Part shown: positions 52,240-62,237 of the stretch, one piece after another
Layout of the letters: each line of letters starts with the position of its first letter
Position numbering within the stretch: position 1 is the first letter of the stretch
Source: an uncultured Porphyromonadaceae bacterium
GTDB taxonomy: Bacteria > Bacteroidota > Bacteroidia > Bacteroidales > Muribaculaceae
NCBI GenBank assembly: GCA_900550395.1
Contig: URSD01000001.1
Location: 62,001-126,000 of the forward strand
Reading direction: 5' to 3'
DNA: 64,000 bases
The notes under the pieces: generated by a model
What the model was told of the DNA's origin: nothing
The model's database searches: none
What the model saw: only the letters and a program-made list of their open reading frames with translations
Translations under genes and position numbers: made by a program

Positions 52240-55200
52240 TTATCTTACGACGTGCTTGCGGGCGGCGTGGCCGGGAGTTTTAATGATGTAGAGTCCCGGA
52301 GCAAGACCGGCAATGGCCTCGGGGGTAGCCTTCGTGAGGATTCTGACACCCGAGACAGTGAATACATCGGCGGGAGCGTAGGGGTCGGCGCCATCTGCCG
52401 TCACGTTCTCAATTCCGGCCGCTTCGTCTACTGTGACCGGAACGGTCAGAAGCGTGAGGTTGGGGAACAGGTCGTTGGTAAGTACTCCGGTCAGATGGTT
52501 GTCGAAGGTGCTGTAGAAGGACGTCACGCCGTCGTTTACGGCAAACTCGGGATTGTCCGGATCATCGACGTCGGAGTATAGGGCTTCGCCGGTGTACACT
52601 CCGTTGTCTGCGTCGTACTCTACGTCGCCGAGATACCATTTGTAGGTGGTCGGGCTGCCGTTCACCATGGCTTGCGATGAAAGGTCGACGCGGCCACCGG
52701 CACATTCGGCGGCAAGATTTGCCTGTCCGCGGTAGTAGTAGACGCCCAGCAGAGGATAATCGGCCTGTACCGGGAGCGTTGCGAAGGTGAATTCATTCCG
52801 TGCGATGTCAAGTACGCGTATTGCGTCCCTGACGGGGCTGAGGTCGATGGTCTTGAGTTTGTTGGCCGACAGGTTCACCTGCGACATGGACGGGCATCCC
52901 TCAAAGGAGATCTCTTCCAGTTTGTTGCCGTCGGCCATAAGTTCCCAAAGACTGTTGTTGCCGCCGAACGTCAGCGAAGAAAGGTTGTTGGAGGATATAT
53001 ACAGGCTTCCGAGCGACGGATATTTCGATGCGTCGAAGCTCTCGTAGGCATTGCCGCCGAGGGCCAGAGTGACGAGATTCGGGAATGTCTGCGAGAAATC
53101 GGCGCGGGAGAAATGGTTGCCGCTGAGATTCAGTTCATGGAGATCGGATTCGGCAGGCAGCACAAGGCTCTCCTCGTCAAGGCCGGCTCCGTCGGCGGTA
53201 AAGGCTATGAGCTGTTTCAGCCCGGATGCGTCCATCTGCGTCATGGCGATGTTGCTGATGGAGAAGACGGAGATGTCGTCGGCCGATTCGTAGGTGTAGA
53301 CTTTTACGTTGGCGCCGGCGTAGGTGGTCTGTCCGGAGTAAGGGGTGTAAGTCTCGTCCACGACGGGATACTGTATGTACTCCGTGCCGTCGCCGCGCCA
53401 GTCGATGTAGAGCGCAGTGCCCTTGTGGCCGGTGAACACCACCTGGCCGGCATCGGAATCCTCGGCGGTGGTGAAGGATGCTACTACGGTAGTGGGCGCG
53501 CCGGTGACTGTGGTGACCGTGGTCTTGAACACATTGTCACCGCTGAGGGCCGGGAACGCGGCGTGTGTCATCTCGCAGTAGACCTTGCCGAGATTCTCGT
53601 CGAGGAATTTGAATGCTCCGTTCTCGCCGGAGAAGTCGGTGCCGGCTACAAGAGGTGTGCCGTCGGCCTTTTTCCATGTGAAAACGGTCGAGGCTCCGGC
53701 GGCCTCGCGGTATTGGTCGGTAAAGTTGACAGCCGGAGCAAATGCGACGATCTGCAGGTCTTTCTGCGGAGCATATGTGTAGTTATCGACATCCGGCAGC
53801 AGCGGCAGGGTGGCGAGAGTAAGATTGTTGTTGCTGACATTGAAGTAAGTCAGGTCGGGCATCTCTACTGTGGTCAGCGAGGATATGGCGTTGCCGCTGA
53901 GGTCTATGTTTACGGCAGCAGCCTGATAGGTGAGGCTGAAGTCGCCGCTGAGGCGGTTGTTGCTCAGATTTACATCCGTCAGGCTGTCGAAGTTCTTCAG
54001 CAGCAATTCCGACAGGCGGTTGTTGGCAAGATTCATGCGGCGGATGTGGGTGGTGTTGACGAATGTTATCGACGTGATGTAGTTGTTGCTGAGGTCGATG
54101 TCGGTCAGCACATTCTTCTCGTAGTCACCGTGTACTCCTGCCAGACTGAACGACGAGAGGCGGTTGTGGCTCAGGTCGAGGCTGCGCAGGTTGCGGTTGT
54201 AGGCGGCGTCGACGCTAAGCAGGTTGCAGCCGCTGACGGAGAGCTGCCGCAGTTCGCGTGCCTGTGTGAGATTGATGGAACTCATCGTCACGCCTTTGAT
54301 GCCGAAGGCTGTCAGATGCTCGCCCTCGGGCAGATATACGTCGACGGTAGCCGAGCCTGTGGCCGGTAGGGTGAGTGCGACGTTGCCTGTTTCGGGATAC
54401 TCGGCGGTGGTTGCGCTGAAGGTTGTACGCTCACCGTTGACGTCCACGAAGAATTCGCGCGGTGCGCCCTCCGATGCGCCGTCAAGTCCGGCCTTGAAGG
54501 TGATTCCTTTTCCGGCCATAGCCGAAGTGGTGGTGAAGCTCAGGGTCTTGTTCGGTAGGCCCATCTCGGAGGCGTCTTTCACCTTGAATAAGGCTGAGGA
54601 GATGGTATAGTCGGTGAAGGCGTTGCAGGCAAACTCTATGTACACCGAGTCGGCCGGTATTTCGTTGAACGTCACCTTCCCTTCGGCGTAGGTATAGAAA
54701 CTCTCGTCAAGTTCCACCGGTTCGGCGTCCGGGGTGTCAAGCATGACTCTGACGTAGGTGTCGTAGCCGTTGCGCAGTACGCGGTCGGAGAAGTCGATTG
54801 CGGTGCCTGCGGCGTACGACTTGCTGCACGGCATCGGGTCACGCTGATAATAGTATTCGCCCCAGCCGTCCTGCGGCAGCGGCAGGGTGACAAAATCGAA
54901 ATCGTTGTAAGCCAAATCCACGGCATACAGGTTTGGGTTATTGCCGAGATCGATTCCGCTGAGGCGGTTGCGGCGCAGATTGAGGTTTATCAGCGCGGGA
55001 TTGTTGCTGAGGTCAATGTGGGAAATGTCATTGCCCACAAGGTTCAGCAGTGTCAGGTTTGGGTTGGCGGACACGTCCACTGAACTGAGGCGCACGTCGG
55101 TATTGATGGAGCCTGAGGTGTGCTGTGCGAGAAGATTCGTCAGCGCGGGGTTGTTGCTTACGTCTATGTCGGTGATGCGTGTGTCCGAAATGTTCAGACG

Positions 55201-55941
55201 GGTGAGTCTGCTGTTTTTCGAGACATCGAGAGAAGCCACATCCGTAAGCTCAAGCGACATAACCATGAGGTCGGGACAGCCCGTGGGGTCGATGTTCCGC
55301 AGGTCGCGGTTGTGGTAAGCATCGAAGCTTACCAGCGACGGATAGTCGCTGAGGTTGAACGACTGGTCGAGGTGGTCTATGATGTCCAGCTCCAGAATGG
55401 TAAGGCCCGGTTTGTTCGGTCCTACTTTCAGCGGGGTCTCGGCCGAGAATGTGTTGTCCGAGAGGTAGAGTGCCTGGAGTTTTGAGAATGGAGTCAGGTC
55501 CAGGCGCTTCAGCTCGTTGTGCGAGAGGTTGAGAATCTCAATGTTGGTGCAGCCGTCCATCTCGATCCAGTCTATGTAGCAGCCTTCGGCATCGATGTAG
55601 TCTATTTTGGCAGGGTCGCCGTAGACTTTCACGATACCTTCCGGCGATACACGGCAGGCTATTGTCGTGCCCGTCATGCTTTGTGACTCGGAGTCGAAAT
55701 AGGCCGGCGACACTTCGTATTCGGCCGTCCCGAAGCCGCAGTCGATGTCGAAATAGTCTGTCTCACTCGCTCCCAGGACGAAATGGAATGCGTTTTCTGC
55801 TCCGTACTGGTCGTAGATGTTTGTCTTGAATGTGATGATCGGTGTGTCATCGGGCGTTTGCGCTGCTGCGTCATGCCCGGATGCAGCCATGCAGAGAAGC
55901 ATCCCCGCTATAGCCGTTATCGGTCTTATGTGAAAATTCAT
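52240..55941 (-). CDS. Large leucine-rich-repeat surface protein with T9SS tail
   Basis: 1233 aa. Signal peptide ending near ASGHDAAAQ. Leucine-rich repeats of about 21 residues occur in three blocks (about 130-350, 560-720 and 930-1070), e.g. LTRLNISDTRITDIDVSNNPALTNL and LRSLDLSHNRLSSFSLAG. They are separated by beta-sandwich modules. C-terminal tail VFTVSGVRIL..APGLYIIKTPGHAARKHVVR is a T9SS signal. BspA/internalin-like proteins of this type bind host or bacterial surfaces. It starts 29 bp after the stop of the peptidase gene, so it is probably co-transcribed with it. Confidence 0.87.
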   Translation of the reverse strand: MNFHIRPITAIAGMLLCMAASGHDAAAQTPDDTPIITFKTNIYDQYGAENAFHFVLGASETDYFDIDCGFGTAEYEVSPAYFDSESQSMTGTTIACRVSPEGIVKVYGDPAKIDYIDAEGCYIDWIEMDGCTNIEILNLSHNELKRLDLTPFSKLQALYLSDNTFSAETPLKVGPNKPGLTILELDIIDHLDQSFNLSDYPSLVSFDAYHNRDLRNIDPTGCPDLMVMSLELTDVASLDVSKNSRLTRLNISDTRITDIDVSNNPALTNLLAQHTSGSINTDVRLSSVDVSANPNLTLLNLVGNDISHIDLSNNPALINLNLRRNRLSGIDLGNNPNLYAVDLAYNDFDFVTLPLPQDGWGEYYYQRDPMPCSKSYAAGTAIDFSDRVLRNGYDTYVRVMLDTPDAEPVELDESFYTYAEGKVTFNEIPADSVYIEFACNAFTDYTISSALFKVKDASEMGLPNKTLSFTTTSAMAGKGITFKAGLDGASEGAPREFFVDVNGERTTFSATTAEYPETGNVALTLPATGSATVDVYLPEGEHLTAFGIKGVTMSSINLTQARELRQLSVSGCNLLSVDAAYNRNLRSLDLSHNRLSSFSLAGVHGDYEKNVLTDIDLSNNYITSITFVNTTHIRRMNLANNRLSELLLKNFDSLTDVNLSNNRLSGDFSLTYQAAAVNIDLSGNAISSLTTVEMPDLTYFNVSNNNLTLATLPLLPDVDNYTYAPQKDLQIVAFAPAVNFTDQYREAAGASTVFTWKKADGTPLVAGTDFSGENGAFKFLDENLGKVYCEMTHAAFPALSGDNVFKTTVTTVTGAPTTVVASFTTAEDSDAGQVVFTGHKGTALYIDWRGDGTEYIQYPVVDETYTPYSGQTTYAGANVKVYTYESADDISVFSISNIAMTQMDASGLKQLIAFTADGAGLDEESLVLPAESDLHELNLSGNHFSRADFSQTFPNLVTLALGGNAYESFDASKYPSLGSLYISSNNLSSLTFGGNNSLWELMADGNKLEEISFEGCPSMSQVNLSANKLKTIDLSPVRDAIRVLDIARNEFTFATLPVQADYPLLGVYYYRGQANLAAECAGGRVDLSSQAMVNGSPTTYKWYLGDVEYDADNGVYTGEALYSDVDDPDNPEFAVNDGVTSFYSTFDNHLTGVLTNDLFPNLTLLTVPVTVDEAAGIENVTADGADPYAPADVFTVSGVRILTKATPEAIAGLAPGLYIIKTPGHAARKHVVR

Positions 55942-55970
55942 GTCGGGATGATGGTATTGATGGTTGATTA

Positions 55971-58340
55971 TTATCTTAGAAATATCTTGCGGTTTTCTGT
56001 GCCGTTGACATTCAGTACGTAGGCGCCAGGATGGAGTGCCGACAGATCGATACCGGCTTCGTCGCCGCTGTATGAGCCGGAGAACGCCAGGGCTCCGGAT
56101 GCGGCGTAGAGGCGGATGTCGAGCTTCGTGGCCTCGCCGAGGAATATGTTGAGGTGGCGCTCACCGGTCTGTGTGACTATAAGCCGGCTGTTGTGGCCGC
56201 CGTCGGCTGTGACTGTCTCCACTCCGGCGCTTGCACGGCGTATCACTTCCTTAAGGCCTTCCAGGGCGTTGAATTTGCCGAGACCCCAGCGTACGGGGTC
56301 CTCGGCCATCACAGCTTCGTCGCGTACGGCCGTCTGTGCGATGATTTCCTTTACGTCGTCCACGGTCAGCGTCGGGTCGGCTTCAAGCCACAGGGCTATG
56401 CTGCCTGCCACGAAGGGCGTCGACATGGAGGTGCCCACCTCCTGCTTCCAGTAGTACGTCTTGCCGCCGACGGTGGCCCGCGCCGAGCAGAGGTATTCCT
56501 TGTAGGATGTGGCTGTAGCCTCGTCATAGCCTTCGGTGGCATAGTCGAGATACGGGTTGCTTATAGCCGATATGATGGATGCTCCAGGTGCGCAGACGGT
56601 GGGAAGGTTGCGGCCGTCGGCAAGGGTGCCGAACGAGGAGAAGCCGCTGATGTGGCCCGGACGGAAGCCGGCACCCTCGTGTTCCCAGCCGTTGCCGTCG
56701 AGTGTGCCCCATACGTTGCGGGTGTTGTAGGAGCCGACCACGATGACGTTGTGCCCCACGGCCATGTCGGAGATGGAGCCGTTGCACGAGCCGTCATCGT
56801 AGCCCGTCAGGCCGTAATTGTCGATCCAGGTCGTGAGCCCGTCGCAGTAGCATTCTATCCTCTGGCCTTCGGCTCCGGTGATCTCGAAGCCGAGTATGTA
56901 GTTGTCGTCGGCGTTTGTTGTCAGATTGTTGTATATATAGTAGTCGATCATGCCGTAGTATCGGCCGCTGTCTTCGTCGATTTTGCCGCCTACGCCCACA
57001 TAGCCGTCGAAAGCGCGCTTGAAGTTGGTGTCGCCTACGATGTCGTTGTCCTCCATCTGATAGTCGGTCGAACTACAGTAGTATGTGCCGATGTTGTCGC
57101 CTACGACGGGCATGTTGTAGGCCACTCTGCCGCGGTTGCGGTTGAAGATGACGGCTTTCAGCTCGAATGGCGTCGCGTCGTCGGAGTACACGGAGATTGT
57201 GCCGTAGCGGATGTAATTGTTGAGTGTGGCCTCTTCTTTCTCCGGGTCGTGACGGTAGGCGTATGGATAGACCATCGACTTCACCTTATTGTCTTCGGCG
57301 GTGAGATTTTTTGCCAGGGCTATTTTCAGGTCGCCCTCGTTGCCCGACGATATGCACACTATCGCTTCCTTGCCCACCATGTCGAGCATCTTCACCATAG
57401 AACTGGATGCGTCGTGCGGGCCGGTGTTGGAGCCGAGTGAGAGGCTGAATACCATCGGCTCCTTGAGATAACCTTTGCCGTACTGGTACAGATAGTCGAT
57501 GCCGTAGGCGATGAATCCGTCCTGTAGCTCGCCACAGCTGACGCCTATGTCGCTGCCGGTGGCTACGCCGTAGTATGGGTTGGGACATGTTGTGATGTCT
57601 ACGGTGCCCGAAGTGGCATCGGCGCGTGCCATCTCTACTTCTCCCCTGTAGTTGCCGGCAAGAATGCCTAAAGTATGTGTGCCGTGATAGGCCGACCGGG
57701 TGTCGGTGGAGAAGCTCGTCACGGGCGGGGCGTCCTTCACGTTATCGCCGTACCAGTTTATAGCAAGCTGTGTGCCGGAGGCGTTAAGTCCGACGTGCGA
57801 CAGGTAGCCTATGCGGTTGCGCCCGTTCTCATCGAGGAAGCTGATATGGTTGGGGTCGACGCCCTGGTCTACGATGGCTGTCAGTACGCCTTTGCCCGTG
57901 TATGGACGGTCGAGGGGCTGTTCGCCGGCATGGATTGCCGTCACTCCGGCGTCGGCGCGGGCCAGGTCGGTATGGCTCCGGAGGCTCTTCTGCAGTTGCA
58001 GGCGCTTGACGCACGGCAGCGCGGCTATTTCTTCTGCACGGTCGTAGGGGAGTTTTATCAGAAGCACCCCTTCGCGGTTCACGAGTATCTCCGCGCCGGC
58101 AGCTTCCAGATCGGCCGGCACGGCGTCATCGGCAAGAGTGACGAATGCCAGTGTCTCCTTTGCGGCTGTGCCTGTGTTCCCGGCTTTCTGCTGTATGAGT
58201 CGCATCGGCGCTGACTTCTCCGCGTTCTTCTGCTCCAGTGTGTGGCGGCGCAGTGTGGCCCGGCTCTGGAGGTCGAGGGCGTCGGCCTGAGCCGTAAGTA
58301 CTGCTGAAACGGCGATTGCTACTGTGAGTAGTTTCTTCAT
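55971..58340 (-). CDS. Subtilisin-like S8 serine peptidase with T9SS tail
   Basis: 789 aa. Signal peptide MKKLLTVAIAVSAVLTAQA and an inhibitory propeptide to about residue 125. Catalytic triad: Asp158 in LTAIVDQGVDP, His219 in AYHGTHTLGILAG, Ser near 639 in GTSMSTPFVAGSIALW. A beta insertion domain sits between His and Ser (PA-like). The tail LDIRLYAASGALAFSGSYSG..GAYVLNVNGTENRKIFLR is a T9SS type A signal. It is a secreted or surface protease that may process host or self proteins. Confidence 0.92.
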   Translation of the reverse strand: MKKLLTVAIAVSAVLTAQADALDLQSRATLRRHTLEQKNAEKSAPMRLIQQKAGNTGTAAKETLAFVTLADDAVPADLEAAGAEILVNREGVLLIKLPYDRAEEIAALPCVKRLQLQKSLRSHTDLARADAGVTAIHAGEQPLDRPYTGKGVLTAIVDQGVDPNHISFLDENGRNRIGYLSHVGLNASGTQLAINWYGDNVKDAPPVTSFSTDTRSAYHGTHTLGILAGNYRGEVEMARADATSGTVDITTCPNPYYGVATGSDIGVSCGELQDGFIAYGIDYLYQYGKGYLKEPMVFSLSLGSNTGPHDASSSMVKMLDMVGKEAIVCISSGNEGDLKIALAKNLTAEDNKVKSMVYPYAYRHDPEKEEATLNNYIRYGTISVYSDDATPFELKAVIFNRNRGRVAYNMPVVGDNIGTYYCSSTDYQMEDNDIVGDTNFKRAFDGYVGVGGKIDEDSGRYYGMIDYYIYNNLTTNADDNYILGFEITGAEGQRIECYCDGLTTWIDNYGLTGYDDGSCNGSISDMAVGHNVIVVGSYNTRNVWGTLDGNGWEHEGAGFRPGHISGFSSFGTLADGRNLPTVCAPGASIISAISNPYLDYATEGYDEATATSYKEYLCSARATVGGKTYYWKQEVGTSMSTPFVAGSIALWLEADPTLTVDDVKEIIAQTAVRDEAVMAEDPVRWGLGKFNALEGLKEVIRRASAGVETVTADGGHNSRLIVTQTGERHLNIFLGEATKLDIRLYAASGALAFSGSYSGDEAGIDLSALHPGAYVLNVNGTENRKIFLR

Positions 58341-58456
58341 TTTTAGGTTTTTAATGAGTAGATGATATAACGACTCGGTTTATCTGGTCTAAACCGACGA
58401 CAACGTGACCGCGCCCGGAGGCGCCATCACGCTGTCGATGGTTGTATTGCGGCCTA

Positions 58457-60328
58457 TCAGCGCACTACGCGCTTTTTGCCGTTTACGATGTACATGCCGG
58501 CAGGCAGCTGGTTGAGGTCCTTGCTGCTGTCAAGCACCTTGATGCCCTGAAGGTTGTACACGGGGCCGAAAGCACGGTCGGCGTCACCGGCGATGTCGAT
58601 GATGCCGGAAGTAGCGGATATGGCGACGTTGTGCGCGGCGGTGGCCGTGAAGCTGAATTTGCCGTCCTCGCCGGCTGTCAGCTCGGTGTCGTCTACCTTC
58701 ACGCTGACGTTGGCGTCGGCAGGAGGTGTGATGGTGAAGATGGTGCCGGCCAGAACCTTGATGTCGGCGTCGGCGATGTCTTCCACGGGAGTAACAACAT
58801 CCACGTTGAGAGCCACGCCTTCGGCGGCTGTGCCTGTGGTGGCTACATGCACGGTGTATTCTTCAGGAGCGCCGTCAGTGAATACTTTCACCACATCGCC
58901 CTGCTTGGGTACATTGTACCACGAGAAATAGTTCGAAGAATACTGATTGTTCTGCAACTCGCTGTTGACGTAAGCCACATAGGGTTCTGTCTTGGTCTGT
59001 ACCTGTACCATGTGCTGCTCTCCCGATACAGTGGCGAACTTGATGACGTTGTACCCTTCTTTCAGCTGGTTCCTTGTATCGCGGTCATTCTCTGTCTGCC
59101 AGTAAGCGTTGAGCGTGCCGTCATAGCCGGTGCCCACCTCGTCGAAATTGTTCACGAACACTACGAACTCACCGTCGTACACGCGCGGCTGGGAGGTGAT
59201 TTTCACATATGCGCCATCCTGAATCGTCAGTGTGCCGTAGTTGAGGGTGAGAGGGTTGCCTTCTGCGTCGGTCAGGGAAACTATGTCGTTGCCGGTTGTG
59301 GCCTTTATCAGAATCATGCCTATCTGTTCGCCGATAGTCAGCTGGTTGTCGCCAGCGGTCAGCTCAAGCGGAGAGGCTCCGTATGTGGAGGAGCCTTCAT
59401 ACACGGCTACGCGGGTCGGGTCGTCTACATTGACGGTATAGTTGAACACGCCGTAGTTGTGGGCTTCGATTTTCATTTCCACAGGCTCGGTGCCGATGGT
59501 GAAGGAGAAGTAGGAGGAGGGTTCCTGAGGCTCGTCGTTCAGGTATATGGCGTCAAGCATGTAGCTGTCGGCGTCGAGTTGTACGGTAATCTGGCTGCCG
59601 GAGTTCACTTCAAAGGGTGCGTTCAGAACCCATCCTTCTATCGGAGACCAGTTTGACATGACGTTTGTGACGATACCCTTCACTTCTTCGGGAACGGTGA
59701 TAGTAAGGTTTACCGGAATCTTAGGAAATTCTGCCTCGATTTCTATTTTTGTGCCGTCCACCACATCTACCTCAATAGAGTAGCCGTCCATGGTCTTGGC
59801 TTCGCCGTCAACTTCTATGCGATAGAAGGGGCTGTAATTATAGTTTTGGAAAGTAAATGGGCTTTCTTCGCCGGGGATGAATTTGATTTCGTTGTCTCCC
59901 TCGACCAGATTGAAGCTTTCGCCGCCGTTACGGCTTCCGCCTATTGCCGACGGGTCGCCGACGACTTTTACGTGTGCCGTGGCGGTGCGCATCTCGTCGA
60001 GATTGGTGGTGGTGACGGTGTAGACGTTGCCGTCCGTTGCGGCGGAGAGGTACAGGGATATATTCCCGTAGTGTGCCGGGTAGGTGTTGTCGTTCTGGTC
60101 CACGACAGTAGCCTTGAAGCCCGTCTGTACGCTGATGTACAGCGTCGGGTAATTGTCGGGCTCATACTCTATTACAGTTTCGCTCTTTGCCTCTATGGAG
60201 TTGTAGCTCATCTGAAGGCTCACGACTGCGGGGTTGTCGATTTTTAGGGTCACCTTGGCAGCGCTGGATACGACGGGCAACGCCATGCCTATGACAAACA
60301 GTAACAAGAAAGAGTAGAATTTCTTCAT
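58457..60328 (-). CDS. Secreted beta-repeat protein with T9SS tail
   Basis: 623 aa. Signal peptide MKKFYSFLLLFVIGMALPVVSSA. It has five or more divergent beta-sandwich repeats, each opening with a VTLKIDNPAVVSL / NLTITVPEEVKGIV / YTVNVDDPTRVAVYEG type strand and closing with an EGDNEIKF or AGDNQLTIGEQ turn. The tail GPVYNLQGIKVLD..LPAGMYIVNGKKRVVR is a T9SS signal. No catalytic motif. It is first of three consecutive cargo genes on this strand, and its start is fixed by the signal peptide. A hypothetical surface or fibre-like protein. Confidence 0.85.
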   Translation of the reverse strand: MKKFYSFLLLFVIGMALPVVSSAAKVTLKIDNPAVVSLQMSYNSIEAKSETVIEYEPDNYPTLYISVQTGFKATVVDQNDNTYPAHYGNISLYLSAATDGNVYTVTTTNLDEMRTATAHVKVVGDPSAIGGSRNGGESFNLVEGDNEIKFIPGEESPFTFQNYNYSPFYRIEVDGEAKTMDGYSIEVDVVDGTKIEIEAEFPKIPVNLTITVPEEVKGIVTNVMSNWSPIEGWVLNAPFEVNSGSQITVQLDADSYMLDAIYLNDEPQEPSSYFSFTIGTEPVEMKIEAHNYGVFNYTVNVDDPTRVAVYEGSSTYGASPLELTAGDNQLTIGEQIGMILIKATTGNDIVSLTDAEGNPLTLNYGTLTIQDGAYVKITSQPRVYDGEFVVFVNNFDEVGTGYDGTLNAYWQTENDRDTRNQLKEGYNVIKFATVSGEQHMVQVQTKTEPYVAYVNSELQNNQYSSNYFSWYNVPKQGDVVKVFTDGAPEEYTVHVATTGTAAEGVALNVDVVTPVEDIADADIKVLAGTIFTITPPADANVSVKVDDTELTAGEDGKFSFTATAAHNVAISATSGIIDIAGDADRAFGPVYNLQGIKVLDSSKDLNQLPAGMYIVNGKKRVVR

Positions 60329-60471
60329 AGTCAATGAAATGTGATTTATATTAATGAGTATTGTTAATAGTTGGAATAAACAGCTTTGGAACGGACACTC
60401 AGACAATGTGATTTTTGTCGGGTTATAATCAATTCTGCTACAAATGAATCGAATTCACGCGCAAAGATATA

Positions 60472-60479
60472 AATAATTA
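60472..60479 (-). promoter_or_regulatory. -7 element of the T9SS cargo cluster
   Basis: TATCTTTG on the - strand gives a leader of about 140 nt before the ATG at 60328. No -33 match and no terminator in this leader, unlike the two other cargo genes. Confidence 0.5.
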
Positions 60480-60551
60480 TTAAACTATTCTAAATATTGA
60501 TGAAAAAATTACGAATTATCAAAATATTTTTGGATAAAATTGGATAAAAAA

Positions 60552-60591
60552 ACAGAGACAGGCTCGCCAAATCAGGCGCGCCTGTCTCTGT
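60552..60591 (-). terminator. Terminator of aspD
   Basis: 12-bp stem ACAGAGACAGGC/GCCTGTCTCTGT, followed on the - strand by TTTTTTT. Confidence 0.85.
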
Positions 60592-60611
60592 AGCGTTTTG
60601 GGAAAAGTTGT

Positions 60612-62237
60612 TTATTTACCTTTCGCCGCCATCCACTCGGAGGCGTACTGCTCGAGAATCTGGCGTATGTATTTGCCTATCTTCACGTAGTCGGCTTTGT
60701 TCAGATTTGCCAGCGATACGCGTATCGACCACTTGGGCCCGTCGAAGCCGTCGCCGTTCAGAACCACCGCGCCCGTCTCGCTTGCCAGACGGAATACTGC
60801 CGACAGCGGGTTGTAATGGGTGTTGATGTAGTCGGCGAATTCCTGTCCGTGCAGTTCCTTTGCCCACACCATCAGGTCTATTTCCGAATAGTAGTCGGCT
60901 CGCAGGGGGTCATCGGGCATCTTGAAGCCGAAGTTGTCCCACAGAGCCTCGTAGCGGTCGTGTATCAGTTTTATCATGCGCTCGTGGTATGCGCCCTCTT
61001 TGTCGAGCAGGGTGCCGAGTGCCATTAGGCTCATCTGTATCTGCTGCGGCGTTGACAGTCCGGCCGTGTGGTTCAGGGCTATCAGTCGGCTCTCGGCCAC
61101 CATGCGGTCTATGAACTTGAGGCCGGGCACGTCGATGGTGAGTGACTCATAGCGCTTGTTCAGAGCCTCCTTCTTGTCCTGCGGTAGGGCGGCAAGCAGC
61201 TTGTCGAACACGTTGTTCCGGCTGAGTGCGGTGACCGACAGGCGCCAGCCTGTGGCGCCGTAGTATTTCGAGAACGAGTAGCACGACATGGTGTTGTAAG
61301 GCATGTCGGCTATCAGCGACCGGTATCCGCGTACAAAGGTGCCGTATACGTCGTCCGTAAGAATCATCAGGTCAGGATTGGCCTTGACAACGTCTTTCAG
61401 GGCTTCGACGGTCTGCTTGTCAAGCTCGTAGCTGGGCGGGTTTGAGGGATTGGTGATAAACAGCATCTTGAATTTCGGGTCCTTCAGCTTCTCGATGTCC
61501 TTTGGGTTGTACTGCCAGCTGTGCTTGCCGTCGGGCGTCATCATGTCGGCACTGACATCCAGCACGGTGTAGTCGAATTCGCTAAGTTCGGGAATCTCGA
61601 TGTACGGCGTGAACACCGGCACCATCAGCGCTATGTTGTCGCCCTTGTTGAGCAGGAAGTTGTGTTTCAGAACGTCGAAGCAGTAGCACATGCCGGCTGT
61701 CGAGCCTTCCACGGCGAAGAGGTCAAGCGTGTCCTGCGGCGGATTGCCGGCGCAGAGCGCCCATTCGAGGAACTTGCGGGTGATGACCTCCGTGTATTGC
61801 AGTATGCGCGGAGGGGTGGGGTAGTGGTCGCCGATTATGCCGTCGGTCCATTCGTACACCAGATCGTCGGCGTCGGCAGCCAGCTCTACCAGTGTGTATT
61901 CGTAGGCACTGCGCAGGAAATCAACTCCGGCGAGTGTCTTGTGGTCGCGCATCCACTGCTCGAATCTCACCGAAATGCCTTCCTTGACGGGTATGGCTGC
62001 AATGCCTTCAGGCAGCATGCCGTGGGATTCGCATTCGTCCATGGCGAACTGGCCCAGGGCGAAGAATGCCCGGCGGGCCTTGGTGGCTATCCAGTTGGGG
62101 TTGCCTCTGCCTGCGTTAAGCAGGGTATAGGCTGCGTTTTTGACTTTTTCGTCGGCCGCGGCGATGATGCGGCTTTTGAGTTCGAACGGCGAGAGTCGGG
62201 ACAGCTCGGCGTCCGGTTGTGTCTGTTGTTTATCCAT
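60612..62237 (-). CDS. aspD: Aspartate 4-decarboxylase (bifunctional aspartate aminotransferase)
   Basis: 541 aa PLP enzyme, larger than ordinary aminotransferases, as expected for AspD. NAGRGNPNWIATKARRAFFALGQF opens the protein. AVEGSTAGMCYCFDVLKHN, ITNPSNPPSYELD and the Schiff-base lysine in YSFSKYYGATGWRLS (about residue 315) are intact, and SIRVSLANL contains the carboxylate-binding Arg. It converts aspartate to alanine and CO2, used in some bacteria with the AspT exchanger for proton-motive energy and acid resistance. No aspT gene is adjacent on either side in this window. Confidence 0.93.
   Translation of the reverse strand: MDKQQTQPDAELSRLSPFELKSRIIAAADEKVKNAAYTLLNAGRGNPNWIATKARRAFFALGQFAMDECESHGMLPEGIAAIPVKEGISVRFEQWMRDHKTLAGVDFLRSAYEYTLVELAADADDLVYEWTDGIIGDHYPTPPRILQYTEVITRKFLEWALCAGNPPQDTLDLFAVEGSTAGMCYCFDVLKHNFLLNKGDNIALMVPVFTPYIEIPELSEFDYTVLDVSADMMTPDGKHSWQYNPKDIEKLKDPKFKMLFITNPSNPPSYELDKQTVEALKDVVKANPDLMILTDDVYGTFVRGYRSLIADMPYNTMSCYSFSKYYGATGWRLSVTALSRNNVFDKLLAALPQDKKEALNKRYESLTIDVPGLKFIDRMVAESRLIALNHTAGLSTPQQIQMSLMALGTLLDKEGAYHERMIKLIHDRYEALWDNFGFKMPDDPLRADYYSEIDLMVWAKELHGQEFADYINTHYNPLSAVFRLASETGAVVLNGDGFDGPKWSIRVSLANLNKADYVKIGKYIRQILEQYASEWMAAKGK

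Noticed and set aside
53113..54369. 418-codon + strand frame within the LRR gene
   Set aside because: Shadow of regular LRR coding; repeats on the - strand are clear.
56154..57440. 428-codon + strand frame opposite the S8 peptidase
   Set aside because: The - strand has the complete catalytic triad; the + frame has no start context or motif.
58375..58397. TCGGTTTA/TAAACCGA palindrome between cargo genes as a terminator
   Set aside because: 8-bp stem without a T-run on either strand; function cannot be assigned.
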